From contig JAHZHL010000035.1 in the NCBI GenBank assembly GCA_019420305.1, positions 62,001 through 126,000 of the forward strand: a DNA stretch of 64,000 nt, given 5' to 3'. Below the pieces are notes generated by a model. That model was not told the DNA's origin. It saw only the letters and a program-made list of their open reading frames with translations, and did no database searches. Source of the stretch: Bacillota bacterium. Lineage in GTDB: Bacteria; Bacillota; Clostridia; Peptostreptococcales; Anaerovoracaceae. Numbering within the stretch: position 1 is the stretch's first letter; every line of letters begins with the position of its first letter. Below, one piece after another: positions 32,190-42,117 of the stretch. Position numbers and translations under genes: made by a program.

Positions 32190-33653
32190 TTATCTGTAAG
32201 CTTTTACTTCTACCTTGTATTTGCTGATGTAGGACGGATCGAAGCTTACGGTGTATTTACTCGCGCTTACGCTTCTCAGTGTCGCGTTTACCGTCGTGCC
32301 TCTGGCAGCTGCCGTCACTTCAATGGTGTCTCCGTTTTTCACTAAAGTAACGCCCTTGGTATCCGATCCGGCTTTCAGCGTGTTATTCTGCATTGTCAGC
32401 GAAATCTGTTCACCGGTTCCGTCCGCCATCTGGAAGAGGGTCAGGCTATATCCGTTTCCTTCCATCACAAAGCTCTTGCCCGGCACATAATACCAGTTGG
32501 TACGCATCACATCATCGGAGAATTTGATGGTGACTTTGTTGCCGGATTTGGCGAAGATGTAGTCATTTCCGGAGTTGTAGTTAAAGGACGCTTTCGGGAA
32601 GTTGTCCCGTACGCTCATCGCGTTGGACCAGTCAAATCCGGCGTTTCCATTCCCGAACAGGTTGTCAATGTCCGCGGGTTTCAGGGTGATCGCGGCAGGC
32701 TTGCCCTCTCTTACCGCGGAAATACGATAGGAACTGTACTTGCTTTCATCCAGCGTGTAAGTTCCGTTGGAAGCAGTCAGGATATCGTAGACCGTCACTC
32801 TGTAAGAAGCGGTTTTCTTCGCTCCATATTTGGCAGTGGCGGTGATCGTCGCGGTTCCCGGAGCAACCGCGGTTACGGTGCCTGACGCGTTCACTGTCGC
32901 GACTGCCTTATTGCTGCTGGTGTAAGTAACCGCCTTGCTGTACGGATTGGACGGGCTGATGGTCAGCGCGTTTGTCGTAGTAGTTCCCCGTTTCATCTCT
33001 TTGGAAGCGGCCGCGAATTTCATTCCTGTAATAGACTGTCTTACGGTTACCCGGCACTTATCTCTGTACTTTTTATTTTCCTTTGAATAAGCGGTAATGG
33101 TAACGGTTCCTTTTTTCTTCGGAGTAATCACGCCCTTGCTGCTTACTGTGGCGATACTGCGGTTGCTGGATTTGTAGCGCACGCCTTTGTTGTAAACGCC
33201 TTTCGGTCCAACCGTCGCCTTTACTGTTTTTTTCACGCCAGTATAAGCAGTCGCCCTGGACGCAATAGTTACTCTTGGCGTCATTTTCTTAACGCGGATG
33301 GTGATCGTTTTCTTTACCTTCTTGTTTCTTTTGGAAGTTGCCGTAATCCGCACTTTTCCGGTCCGCTTTCCGGTTACAACGCCGTTTTTGGAAACTCTGG
33401 CAATGTTCGGATTGCTGGATTTCCATCTGACTGCCTTGCTGGCGTTCTTCGGGCGGACGGATTTTACGGACACCCGTACCTTTCCCTTGACATCCACTCT
33501 TTTCGAGGTGGTCTTGAGGTAGATCTTCTTTGGCTTTGGCGCTTTTTTACTTGCCGCGCTGACGCTTTCCGCGGAAAGCCCCAGCCCGATAACCGAGAAG
33601 GCCATGGCCGCGGCGATTACAAGTGCCATCCATTTTTTCCTTGTCTGTACCAT
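32190..33653 (-). CDS. Secreted protein with bacterial Ig-like (Big_2) repeats
   Basis: The 487-residue protein has a signal peptide (ALVIAAAMAFSVIGLGLSAESVSAA), then three Big_2-type domains at about 42-122, 127-205 and 208-290, each with the KSSN-x-IATVS/NARVSKNGVVT-GxVTITA pattern. The C-terminal 190 residues form a separate, unrecognised domain rich in strands. It is strongly basic in the first part (many Lys/Arg), which may help binding to anionic wall polymers. AGGAGG precedes the ATG. It lies between the LCP and sortase genes. Confidence 0.88.
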   Translation of the reverse strand: MVQTRKKWMALVIAAAMAFSVIGLGLSAESVSAASKKAPKPKKIYLKTTSKRVDVKGKVRVSVKSVRPKNASKAVRWKSSNPNIARVSKNGVVTGKRTGKVRITATSKRNKKVKKTITIRVKKMTPRVTIASRATAYTGVKKTVKATVGPKGVYNKGVRYKSSNRSIATVSSKGVITPKKKGTVTITAYSKENKKYRDKCRVTVRQSITGMKFAAASKEMKRGTTTTNALTISPSNPYSKAVTYTSSNKAVATVNASGTVTAVAPGTATITATAKYGAKKTASYRVTVYDILTASNGTYTLDESKYSSYRISAVREGKPAAITLKPADIDNLFGNGNAGFDWSNAMSVRDNFPKASFNYNSGNDYIFAKSGNKVTIKFSDDVMRTNWYYVPGKSFVMEGNGYSLTLFQMADGTGEQISLTMQNNTLKAGSDTKGVTLVKNGDTIEVTAAARGTTVNATLRSVSASKYTVSFDPSYISKYKVEVKAYR

Positions 33654-33701
33654 TTTGCTTTTCCTCCTAATAAGATTTATTTATTACATAAAATTATGTA
33701 A

Positions 33702-34757
33702 TCAGTTGGAATACCCGCTCTCCGCCTCGATCTGGCCGCTGACTTTTTTTACAAAGTCCGTCGGGTCGTAATTGTCCTGCCCGAAAAAGCGCTTGTGCAG
33801 TTTTTTGACGTTGCTTTCCAGGGTAATAGGGACGCCGTACCAGATGGAATTATGGGTCCATCCGCTGGTCTTATACGGCCAGCCTACGCTGTTTGTCAGG
33901 TCATAAGACGCGATGTCCATCAGCGTATCGGTCATGCGGTTGTAGCTCATATTGGTGGTCACTTCCTCCAGGGTATCATCCATAATATCCATCAGATCCC
34001 CGGCAGGCAGTGTCTTTGCCTTGTTCAGAGCCGCGGAAAGAATGATTTTCATCCGCTCGTTTCTCCGGTAATCGCCTCTGGCGGAATCTTTCCGGATTCT
34101 CGCGTAAAGAACCGCCTGGTCTCCGTTGATGGTCTGCTTTCCCGCGCTTTTTATCCGATTTTCCGCGGAAAGGCTGCCGTTCATGTAGGTCCGCTCGCTT
34201 TCCTGAATGTCCACTTCGATACCGTCTAAGCTGTCCACCAGATCCGCCACCGCTTTCCAGGTAAGGGCCATTCCCTCCCGGATGTTCAGATCCAGGTTCT
34301 GGTTCAGGGCTTTGATGCTCTGCTCCATGCCGCCGTAGGCGTAGGCGTGGTTGATCTTATCCAGGCCGTGTTCGTCGTCGATTTTCAGGTAGGTGTCCCG
34401 GTAAACGGAAAACATCTTTACTTCGTCCGTTTCCTTATTCATACTGAGAACAATAATCGCGTCACTGCGGTGTCCGGTTTCTGACTCCAGATCTTCCGCG
34501 TCAATCCCGAAAAGCACAACATTGCGGTAGTTCTGCAGCTGCTCGTCAACAACGGGATCGATTCCCAGTTCTTCATCTCCGTAAAGAACCTGCTGGGTCG
34601 GTTGGGTCTGTTTTTCCGCGTTCTTGTTCTCTTCGCTTCCGCTCATGCCGGTTACGATTACCACAGCAAGTACGACAGCCGCGGCGATAATCGCCAGAAT
34701 GAGCAGCGCGGTGCTCATTTTAATTGGTTTCTTTTGCTTTCCCTGTTCGGATCGCAT
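33702..34757 (-). CDS. LytR-CpsA-Psr (LCP) family glycopolymer ligase
   Basis: LCP enzymes move polysaccharide or teichoic polymers from lipid carriers to peptidoglycan. The 351-residue protein has a basic cytoplasmic start, one membrane helix (MSTALLILAIIAAAVVLAVVIVTG) and an LCP domain from about 75 with VVLFGIDAED, HRSDAIIVLSMN, MFSVYRDTYLKI, DKINHAYAYGG and LYARIRKDSARGDYRRNERMK, including the Arg and Asp residues that hold pyrophosphate. AGGAGG precedes the ATG. It fits the polysaccharide locus as the final attachment enzyme. Confidence 0.95.
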   Translation of the reverse strand: MRSEQGKQKKPIKMSTALLILAIIAAAVVLAVVIVTGMSGSEENKNAEKQTQPTQQVLYGDEELGIDPVVDEQLQNYRNVVLFGIDAEDLESETGHRSDAIIVLSMNKETDEVKMFSVYRDTYLKIDDEHGLDKINHAYAYGGMEQSIKALNQNLDLNIREGMALTWKAVADLVDSLDGIEVDIQESERTYMNGSLSAENRIKSAGKQTINGDQAVLYARIRKDSARGDYRRNERMKIILSAALNKAKTLPAGDLMDIMDDTLEEVTTNMSYNRMTDTLMDIASYDLTNSVGWPYKTSGWTHNSIWYGVPITLESNVKKLHKRFFGQDNYDPTDFVKKVSGQIEAESGYSN

Positions 34758-34784
34758 ATTCTGCCTCCTTCTTTTTTGTAATAG

Positions 34785-34826
34785 AAAAAAGCGAGACCGG
34801 CCGGATTCGGTCAGTCTTCGCTTTTT
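34785..34826 (-). terminator. Hairpin with T-tract overlapping the end of the vanZ-like gene
   Basis: On the minus strand AAAAGCGAAGACTGACCG pairs with CGGCCGGTCTCGCTTTTTT. The stem begins within the last codons of the VanZ-like gene and ends in a T-run, before the LCP gene's ribosome binding site. Confidence 0.65.
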
Positions 34827-35305
34827 GATTCGTTTTTCCGTTTTTTGCTCCGGTTTAAATACCCTGCTGCCACCGCAAGAAGGATTCCTGCCGTGACGCC
34901 CGCGGTATCAATCAGCATATCCCTCAGTTCGCAGCTTCTTCCCGGAACAAAGTACTGGTGAAATTCATCCAGCGCCGCGAACGCGGCGCCTGTCAGAAAT
35001 GCCGCCGCGCATCGTTTTTTCTGCTTTTTCGCCAGAAATCCCGCCGCCAGAAACAGCAGAATTCCCAGGGCGCAGTATTCGATTCCGTGAGCGGTCTTTC
35101 TCACCCAAAAGTCCAGGTTCACAGCCGCCGCTTCCTGCCGCGCCTCCGGAAGGGTTTCGTATCCATCGATTAATATGCCGCAGAGCCAGCGGTCAATCTC
35201 GTAACTCATCTGCGCGGATTGCTCCACCGGCTTCGCGGACATACAGGAGATAAACACCAGCATACCTCCCAGAAGGATAAAAATCAGGTATTTCCGTTTT
35301 TTCAT
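34811..35305 (-). CDS. VanZ-like family membrane protein
   Basis: The 164-residue protein has four predicted helices and the VanZ pattern WVRKTAHGIEYCALGILLF, ALDEFHQYFVPGRSCELRDMLIDTAGVTAG. The family includes a teicoplanin-tolerance protein but most members have no known reaction. The ATG overlaps the stop of the upstream nucleotidyltransferase gene (ATGA), so the two are coupled. Confidence 0.9.
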   Translation of the reverse strand: MKKRKYLIFILLGGMLVFISCMSAKPVEQSAQMSYEIDRWLCGILIDGYETLPEARQEAAAVNLDFWVRKTAHGIEYCALGILLFLAAGFLAKKQKKRCAAAFLTGAAFAALDEFHQYFVPGRSCELRDMLIDTAGVTAGILLAVAAGYLNRSKKRKNESKSED

Positions 35306-36159
35306 TTTAAAGTTAACAAATATTGCCCGTATTTGGTCATGGAGAGCGCCTCGCCTCTTTTGCGGATCTGTTCCAGACTGGCAAACCCTTCTTTCAAAGC
35401 GGCTTCCTCAATGCATCCGATGTACTGCCCGGATTTCTGCAGAGCTTTGATAATCTCCGCCGCTTCCAGGAGCGAGTCGGCGGTTCCCGCGTCCATCCAG
35501 GTCAGTCCCTTTTCAAAGGGGATGACCCGCAGCTGGCCCTGTTTAAGGTATTCCAGATTCACGTCTGTGATCTCCAGTTCGCCCCGAGCCGATGGTTCCA
35601 GGTTTTCCGCGATTTTCACTACCCGGTTGTCATAAAAATACAGTCCGGGAATAATGTAGTTGGATTTGGGCTGCGCCGGCTTTTCCTCAATGGAAATGGC
35701 TTTTCCCGTTTTGTCGAATTCCACGACGCCAAAGGGTCTCGGGTCTTGTACCCAGTATCCGAACACGGTCGCGCCTTCCTGTTGTTCCCAGGCGCTCTTC
35801 AGAATTTCCCCAAAATATGGGCAGTAAAAAATATTATCGCCCAGAAGCAGGCAGACGCTGTCGTCTCCGATAAACTCTTTTCCCACGAGAAAGGCGTCCG
35901 CGATTCCTCTGGGGACTTCCTGCACTTTATATTCAATATGAAGCCCGATTTCGCCGCCATCCCCCAAAAGGGAGGTAAACTCTTCCTCTTCCCCCGGCGG
36001 GACGATAATCAGAATGTCCCGGATGCCCGCCTGAATCAGTACGGTCAGAGGATAGTATAAAAGGGGTTTGTCATATATCGGCAGCAGCGGCTTGCATACC
36101 GGTTTTGTCATGGGGTAAAGACGAGTGCCTTTGCCTGCCGCTAAGATGATTCCTTTCAT
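35302..36159 (-). CDS. Glucose-1-phosphate thymidylyltransferase-like enzyme (RmlA family)
   Basis: The 285-residue nucleotidyltransferase starts MKGIILAAGKGTRLYPMTKPVCKPLLPIYDKPLLYYPL, has the sugar-phosphate contact VQEVPRGIADAFLVG, LLLGDNIFYC with the metal Asp, and EEKPAQPKSNYIIPGLYFYDN. It activates glucose-1-phosphate or a related sugar. AAAGGAG before the ATG at 36159 fixes the start; a longer frame has no RBS. RmlB, C and D are not in the window, so the end sugar is uncertain. Confidence 0.92.
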   Translation of the reverse strand: MKGIILAAGKGTRLYPMTKPVCKPLLPIYDKPLLYYPLTVLIQAGIRDILIIVPPGEEEEFTSLLGDGGEIGLHIEYKVQEVPRGIADAFLVGKEFIGDDSVCLLLGDNIFYCPYFGEILKSAWEQQEGATVFGYWVQDPRPFGVVEFDKTGKAISIEEKPAQPKSNYIIPGLYFYDNRVVKIAENLEPSARGELEITDVNLEYLKQGQLRVIPFEKGLTWMDAGTADSLLEAAEIIKALQKSGQYIGCIEEAALKEGFASLEQIRKRGEALSMTKYGQYLLTLK

Positions 36160-36475
36160 GTATGTAAGTCTCCTTTTGCTGAGATTGTTTCCATCGTATC
36201 TGCCATGCGCGGCTTTCGCGGACCTAATCATAGTCCGGAAAGAGCACATTTTGGGGCGCGAGCAGATGTGGGGAAAGCGGGGAAAATGAGAAAAGTGGGG
36301 CGGTGCACACCGCCGCAGCAAATTCCCGAATTGCGTATACCAAGTGTATACACACAAAACAAAAAACGGAAAGATTGCGTATAAAATTTACATTTTTTCC
36401 CTTACTTTCGTATGGATTTCTTACCCGCAAGGCTGAAACCCGTAGAATTTTCTACGTAATTTTCAGTTTTTCCGC
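36160..36475. promoter_or_regulatory. Upstream region of the rmlA-like operon with palindromes
   Basis: This 316-base gap contains GGCGGTG-CA-CACCGCC (36299-36314), GTATACC-AA-GTGTATAC (about 36335-36351) and CGTAGAA-TT-TTCTACG (36441-36456, extended by CTGAAA/TTTCAG, with a T-run on the plus strand). One or more may be operators of the polysaccharide genes; the last also looks like a terminator for plus-strand transcription. No clear -35/-10 pair was identified. Confidence 0.45.
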
Positions 36476-37958
36476 TTAGGTGTATACCGCTCGATCTTCA
36501 CTTTGAACTCTAAGTTTGCACTTAACTCTGCTTTCTTTCCGCCAACACGCGATTGCGTAGAGGTAGATTTTTTTCATGCCGTCCTGTTCCAATCTCTGAT
36601 AATATTGTTTCTCTTCTATCTGATTCATCGCGGACGCACAGGCCGCGTCAAAGTTTCCCTGCTCTGCGTATTTGAGTTCCAGAACACAGCCTGCCTGTAT
36701 CTTTTCTCGCTGTCTCCAGGAACCAACTGCGTATCTGCTGTTCAAATATTTTCTGTAGTTCTTTATTGGGAATGATCAGTTTGTGAACTTCTGTATCTGT
36801 CGGCTCCAGATCGGTCAGATAGCCGGTCATGTATAAAATCGTCCACAGATAGCGAATCTGCGTCAGAGCGTCAGCTGTCCCCAGATCTCCATAGGTCATT
36901 TCCTGGGCGATTTCTATCTCGATTGATCCTCCGGAGATCAAATCTTCTATCTGTGCCCGAACCGTCGCGGTGGACTGTTCCATCAGACTGCGCACGATGG
37001 CGTTGCCGCTACTGTTTGCCCAATAGGCTTTGGCGCTGATATCTTTATCCACCAGGTGATCCGCCATATAGCAAAGCACATCCCATGGGCAATAAACTTC
37101 CGCGTTCCCAAAACGATAGCCATCGTACCACTCTTTTACTTCCTGATAGCTATCTTCCATGCCATAATCGGCCAGAAGCTTCCTCACTTCCTGATCAGTA
37201 AAACCGAAGTATTCATCATACAAAGGATCTGAAATGGTATGCACTCGAAAATTGTTCAGTCCGGTAAAAATACTTCCTTTGGAAATACGCATGCAGCCGG
37301 TAAGAACCGCAAGATACAAGTTTTCATTTGTTTTAAGAGCCTGTTCAAAGATTCCGCGAACAAGGGTGACCATTTCATCATAGTAATGGAAGTTCCATGC
37401 TTTTTCCAAAGGCACATCGTATTCATCAATCAGCATGATTACTTTCCTGCCATAATGCTTGTACAGCAACTCGGAAAGGACCTTCAGGCTGTGATATAAA
37501 TCCTTTGATTTGCCAATCTCCCCCATTAACATTTTTTCCAGGGGAATTTTATCATATTTTGTCAGTCTATCGCTCTCCATCAGCCATTGTAAACGACGCG
37601 CTTCTTCTGTAATGATGCTGCCCATCAATCCGCAGGCTGTCTCATAATCATTTGCCGCGGCACTTTTTAAGCTAATGGAAATCACAGGAAACTTTCCCAT
37701 GTACTGTTCGCACAGTTCCGTCTCCTTTGTGATCTCCAGTCCGTCAAATTCGGATTTGCTGCCGCCGATTTCAAAAAAGGTTTTCAGCATATCCATGGTC
37801 AGAGTCTTGCCAAAGCGGCGCGGGCGGGTGAACAGTGTCACCAGACTGCGGTTCTGGAGCAGGTCTCTGATAATAGCCGTTTTGTCAATATAGTAAAAAT
37901 TTTCATTCCGTATCTGGCGGAAATTCTCAAAGCCGACAGGAAGAAGTTTTCGATTCAT
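36476..37958 (-). pseudogene. AAA-ATPase / PD-(D/E)XK nuclease-like family protein, disrupted
   Basis: The main frame (36648-37958) has the family's N-terminal part: VGFENFRQIRNENFYYIDKTAIIRDLL, Walker A-like FTRPRRFGKTLTMDML and IMLIDEYDVPLEKAW. It then loses frame near 36700. The nuclease-like C-terminal part (VLELKYAEQGNF, NQIEEKQYYQRL, KKIYLYAIACW) continues in another frame at 36476-36745. About 70-100 residues normally between these parts are missing, so an internal deletion with frameshift is likely. These ATPases are common in anaerobes and of uncertain function. Decayed. Confidence 0.85.
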
Positions 37959-38422
37959 AATCTCGGGCTCCTTTCGGGAGGAAGTCTGCCTGGCAGATCC
38001 ATTTTATCTGACCTGGCTGATATTGTCTGAATCTTATCATAAAATTTGACTGCAGGCAAGGTTAAAACAAGGATCGCACAGTTTGACTGCCGAAATTATT
38101 CGTGTGGACCAGGAGTCCTGTATGTTCAATGTTTGCGTGTAATCGTAATGTTTCCCGTTATAATCAAGGGTGTAGTCTTCTTTTCTCGCAGGAGATCCCG
38201 TTCCCTTAATGATCAGCGTGCCATCGTGGGCCTGGCAGTTAACAATATTTATATAAGCGTTTATGTAAATATATGCGGGCACTTCCTGTGGTATCGCTAT
38301 ATTTGCATTTCTTCCCTTGAGTTCCGGTGAATTTCCTGCTCAATTGGCTGCAATTCTATTTTCGTACTACAAACACAAAATTGTACTCACAGTACGAAAA
38401 TGTACTTGCCTTGTTGAATGGA
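37959..38422. other. Decayed intergenic stretch without a supported gene
   Basis: About 460 bases with short open frames only (up to 80-90 codons) and no RBS-start pairs of note. A frame at 38037-38282 was considered and not supported. It probably contains remains of older insertions between the two pseudogenes. Confidence 0.5.
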
Positions 38423-38776
38423 TTACAATGAGACTACCTTACTTCTCGGTTTATCGGGAATCGTCATTACCAGTTTTCCAGATTCGAGCAGCGGTTTCAG
38501 ATAATGCTTCACAAAACTGATCCGGTTCGCCAGTCCTAAAAAACGCATCATCTCCCGCCTGGTTTTGGGCGTAGCGCAGAATTCCAACAACTTATTTTCA
38601 TCATGTATGTTATCATGTACACTTGGTATCCATGAAGCATCTTCCTTTTCCCAATTCTTATTTTTTAGTGTCGCGTAGAGCATGAACTCGGACTGACGGT
38701 ATACCGGTTCCGGCAGTCCCGCTTCTTCCATATCTCTATATACACGATCCACACCTTCTCCAAATTCTTTTACCAT
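38423..38776 (-). pseudogene. C-terminal fragment of an AlbA_2-type ATP-binding (COG2865-like) protein
   Basis: The 117-codon frame begins EFGEGVDRVYRDMEEAGLPEPVYRQ-FMLYATLKN, which matches the end of the ATP-binding domain and the winged-helix tail (LLEFCATPKTRREMMRFLGLANR, YLKPLLESGKLVMTIPDKPRS) of these roughly 450-residue regulators. The N-terminal AlbA_2 part is missing and no homologous frame is seen upstream. It is therefore a truncated remnant next to the Roco cassette. Confidence 0.75.
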
Positions 38777-39232
38777 ATCCTATTCGTTGAGCAACTCAAC
38801 AATTTTGGGATTTCGTGAAAAATGAAACTCTCGAATATTGCTGATACGAACAAGCCCCGGAAGTATTCCCGGACTTTCCACAGTGAAAGGTCAATCGCCT
38901 TAATCCGGGCTGATTTTCTGTCCAGAATTTGCTTTTCTGGAGAAAATTGCAGTTTTTCAATTTTATTAGGTCAAACCCAACTGCACCTTCCTTCATAAAT
39001 TTTTAAAAAGATACAATTCCTGTTTATTATGATACCCTAAATTCGGGTTTGCATCAATGGGGAGCTTTTTGTACTGTTGGTGAAGGTTTTAAGGAAAAAA
39101 TGTTTGCTGCAAGTTTGAAAGTGAGTTGCTTTCTAATTTCAATTTGCTTTATCTTAAGCATGAAATCTATGATTCCCCCCTAAAATCAAACCTGTTTTTT
39201 CATCTTATCAAATAATTTCATACTTTCATCGA
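38777..39232. other. Non-coding gap after the Roco gene
   Basis: About 455 AT-rich bases between the fragment at 38423 and the Roco stop codon. No gene, tRNA or clear terminator is seen; a weak symmetrical stretch occurs near 38930-38950. Confidence 0.4.
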
Positions 39233-42115
39233 TCATATTAAACTCAACAAATCTTCTACACCAGAAATAATCGCTTCTTTATTAGAGTATAGTATATCTC
39301 CAATTGCTAATAATCGGGCTGATTGCTCTACCCAACGGGAAAGCTTCGCTTTAATCGTTGGTCGACTGTCAGCATCACTGTTTTCTAGTTGGTTCAATAG
39401 TTCTTTTAAGTCGTCGAATTCTTCTCCTATCAAATCAATTTTTTCCTTAATATCGGCAATAAAGCCCATCAGTTCTAAATCAGCTTCCTTATTAGAAATA
39501 ATAATTGGGGAATCATTACCATGTGTCTCATAATGATTAATGTTACCATCCCATTTTTCTACATTCATGTTTATCTTCATTATCAAACCTCGATTTGCTA
39601 CAAACTTTTTAAAGGATTCAATTTCATCGGGCAAAGCAACTTCTGGCGGCCCATAAGTAATTCCGCATTTGCCACAAAGATCTTCTATATTGATTAATAC
39701 AAATACCCCCTCATTATCCTGTGCCGGAATACCATAAAATGGAATCCCCCACGAATTAAGTGCTTCTAATGTCGCATAGGGCAATAGTGCCTGTTGCTTT
39801 TCTTTTTGAATTATAATGCATTCGGTAAAAAATTCCCTATCCGCAACACTCAATATGTAATGGCGAAGCCACTTAAAGCTTTCCCCACAGTCTGCATTAT
39901 TACGCGACCAAATGTCCAATTGCAATCCATTATTGACTAACTGAATATATATTCTTGAACCGCAATATTCAAAGGAAAACCCAAATTGCCAAGCTGACCA
40001 ATCTGATTTACATATTTGTGAGAAAGTAATTGTTAACAACTTCTGATATTCATACTCAGGAATCACTGCAGATATAAATTTGTATTTCAACGTAGACTTC
40101 TTAAGCGGAACATCACCTTTTTTTGTAACTATGTCATCCTCTGGAAGGAACATTGGGATAAAGATTTTCTTACAATTATTATTATCATAAAAAACAGAAC
40201 ATAACCCTCTTTGCACTAGATAATCGGTTAATAACTCCCTATATGGCGCATATTCTTTCAATGATTGAAGAAGTGGTACATACTCTTTTTTATAATCCAT
40301 TATAGCTTTACTCTGTCCCAGGTTCTCATAAAAAAGATATAAATACTTCGCTATCCAGTTTGGATTTACTATTGAATATTCTTCGTCTTCAATTGCAATA
40401 CAACTTCCACATGTATTTAACATAGATAGCAGTCTATCTTGATCAGCTCTATCTGTTAATCCATGCGATGCACATAAAACGGAATATTCTTCTTGTGAAA
40501 GCAACGCTTTTCCTCTAATACGATAGTGCTTTTCAACTTCCGTTTGAATTTCGATATATCGTGATTGACCAATAGGAACAATTTGATTCATCTGCTGTGA
40601 AAGTATTCTTTTTATTGCATCTATAATATCTGAGATTCTATTAATCCCTAGCGATGGATACTTACAGGAAATTTTGAAAAGACAATTATATAATTGTGGG
40701 TATTTTTCACAGTAATACTTAAAATTAATATTTAATCGTGGATTTTCATCTATTTTATTCGCGACCAAAATTATTTGAGAATTTGGAGCATATCTTTTCA
40801 CCATTTCTAACCATATATCGGGCATCGTCTGAGCCCTTGAGTCCAAGACAATGATATAAATGGCATTATCTGTCAAAAGAAGTTTATTTATACCTCTATA
40901 CTTATCTTGTCCTCCAAAATCCCAAAAATGAGCCACAAAGCTTTCATACCGATTATTTGTTTCATCCCAAACTTCTTTCAATTCTAACTGATAATCAATA
41001 TTCACGCCTGGCGTTGTTTCTACCGTTTCTAAGGCAATATTGTCATCATCAGGATTCGGAAGATACAGCCGCTGAACCAAGGATGACTTTCCAACTGCTC
41101 CTGCCCCAAGTAAGACAACCTTAAAGTCCTTCAAACGAATGTATTTTACATCTTCTTTCTTTGTGTCTGCATCCGTACTGTAAAGATTTTTGAGATAAGT
41201 ATATGATACTTGTGGGTCTTGGTGAAAAAGCAATTTTTCATCAAGACCCATACTTATATTTCCCCCCAATGATACCTGAAAGCTCTTATCGTCTCTATCG
41301 ATTGAACGCTGATTCCGAACATACCGGGGTTTTAATTCTATGATGGCTTCTGGAATTCTACATATCCTTTCGTTTTTAACCTTGGGTAGATGGGAACCAT
41401 CTAAAACGATAAATCTCATACTATTTGGCAAGACTATTCTTTCAGGCCAAAACGGAAATTCTGTACTATCAATATACAATTGTTCCAAACGAGACAAATG
41501 ACTGATTAATTCTGGGAATCGGTTAAATTTTAAATTTGATAAAGAAAGTGATTTCAAGGAGTGTAAAGAAAAAATCCATGACGGAAGTTCTTTCATATCT
41601 GCTCCATCTAAATCAATTGCTTCCAAACTCAGCCAATCTTTTTCTGGATTTAACACTGGAAGCGAGATTATCCCGTTTGTATTTAATCTTAATTTTTTCA
41701 GGGAGGTCATTCCTCCAATTTCAGGAGGAAGCGTTTCTAGTTTATTTCCCGCTAAATCCAATGATTCTAAGGAGCAAAGTTCGCAAATTCTCCCTGGAAC
41801 TCTTCTCAGTGCATTTCCATTCATATGTAAATGCACTAAATTCTTTAATTTTAGCAGACCTAAAGGAAAAATCGCTATCATATTAGAACTTAAATACAAG
41901 GTTTGTAAATGCGTTAATTCCCAGACTTCTTCAGGAATAGTCTCTGTCATTAAATTACAATTATTTATATATAATTGTATCACATGATTCTCATTATTAA
42001 GGTAGTATCCCACTTTAGTGTCGATCACCTCAAAGCTTTCTTCATAATCATGTCCTATTTTTTCAGCGATGATTTTAATTAATTCCAGATCTGTCAATAC
42101 TGTCTCAGCATTCAT
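39233..42115 (-). CDS. LRR-Roc-COR (Roco-type) GTPase
   Basis: The 960-residue protein has leucine-rich repeats at about 40-265 (LQTLYLSSNMIAIFPLGLLKLKNL and similar), a Roc GTPase at 330-510 with G1 GAGAVGKSS (339-347), G3 DFGGQ (401-405), G4 NKID (455-458) and SCK (G5), a COR-like region at about 540-820, and a helical, charged C-terminus (865-962). The ATG at 42115 has AAGGA six bases upstream, better placed than the ATG at 42121. The start overlaps the previous gene. All GTP-binding motifs look intact. Bacterial Roco proteins switch by GTP-dependent dimerisation; here it is probably the sensor or switch of a three-gene system. Confidence 0.9.
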   Translation of the reverse strand: MNAETVLTDLELIKIIAEKIGHDYEESFEVIDTKVGYYLNNENHVIQLYINNCNLMTETIPEEVWELTHLQTLYLSSNMIAIFPLGLLKLKNLVHLHMNGNALRRVPGRICELCSLESLDLAGNKLETLPPEIGGMTSLKKLRLNTNGIISLPVLNPEKDWLSLEAIDLDGADMKELPSWIFSLHSLKSLSLSNLKFNRFPELISHLSRLEQLYIDSTEFPFWPERIVLPNSMRFIVLDGSHLPKVKNERICRIPEAIIELKPRYVRNQRSIDRDDKSFQVSLGGNISMGLDEKLLFHQDPQVSYTYLKNLYSTDADTKKEDVKYIRLKDFKVVLLGAGAVGKSSLVQRLYLPNPDDDNIALETVETTPGVNIDYQLELKEVWDETNNRYESFVAHFWDFGGQDKYRGINKLLLTDNAIYIIVLDSRAQTMPDIWLEMVKRYAPNSQIILVANKIDENPRLNINFKYYCEKYPQLYNCLFKISCKYPSLGINRISDIIDAIKRILSQQMNQIVPIGQSRYIEIQTEVEKHYRIRGKALLSQEEYSVLCASHGLTDRADQDRLLSMLNTCGSCIAIEDEEYSIVNPNWIAKYLYLFYENLGQSKAIMDYKKEYVPLLQSLKEYAPYRELLTDYLVQRGLCSVFYDNNNCKKIFIPMFLPEDDIVTKKGDVPLKKSTLKYKFISAVIPEYEYQKLLTITFSQICKSDWSAWQFGFSFEYCGSRIYIQLVNNGLQLDIWSRNNADCGESFKWLRHYILSVADREFFTECIIIQKEKQQALLPYATLEALNSWGIPFYGIPAQDNEGVFVLINIEDLCGKCGITYGPPEVALPDEIESFKKFVANRGLIMKINMNVEKWDGNINHYETHGNDSPIIISNKEADLELMGFIADIKEKIDLIGEEFDDLKELLNQLENSDADSRPTIKAKLSRWVEQSARLLAIGDILYSNKEAIISGVEDLLSLI

Positions 42116-42117
42116 AT

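Noticed and set aside
38037..38282. Possible small gene of 81 codons
   Set aside because: No ribosome binding site, no family features and surrounded by decayed sequence.
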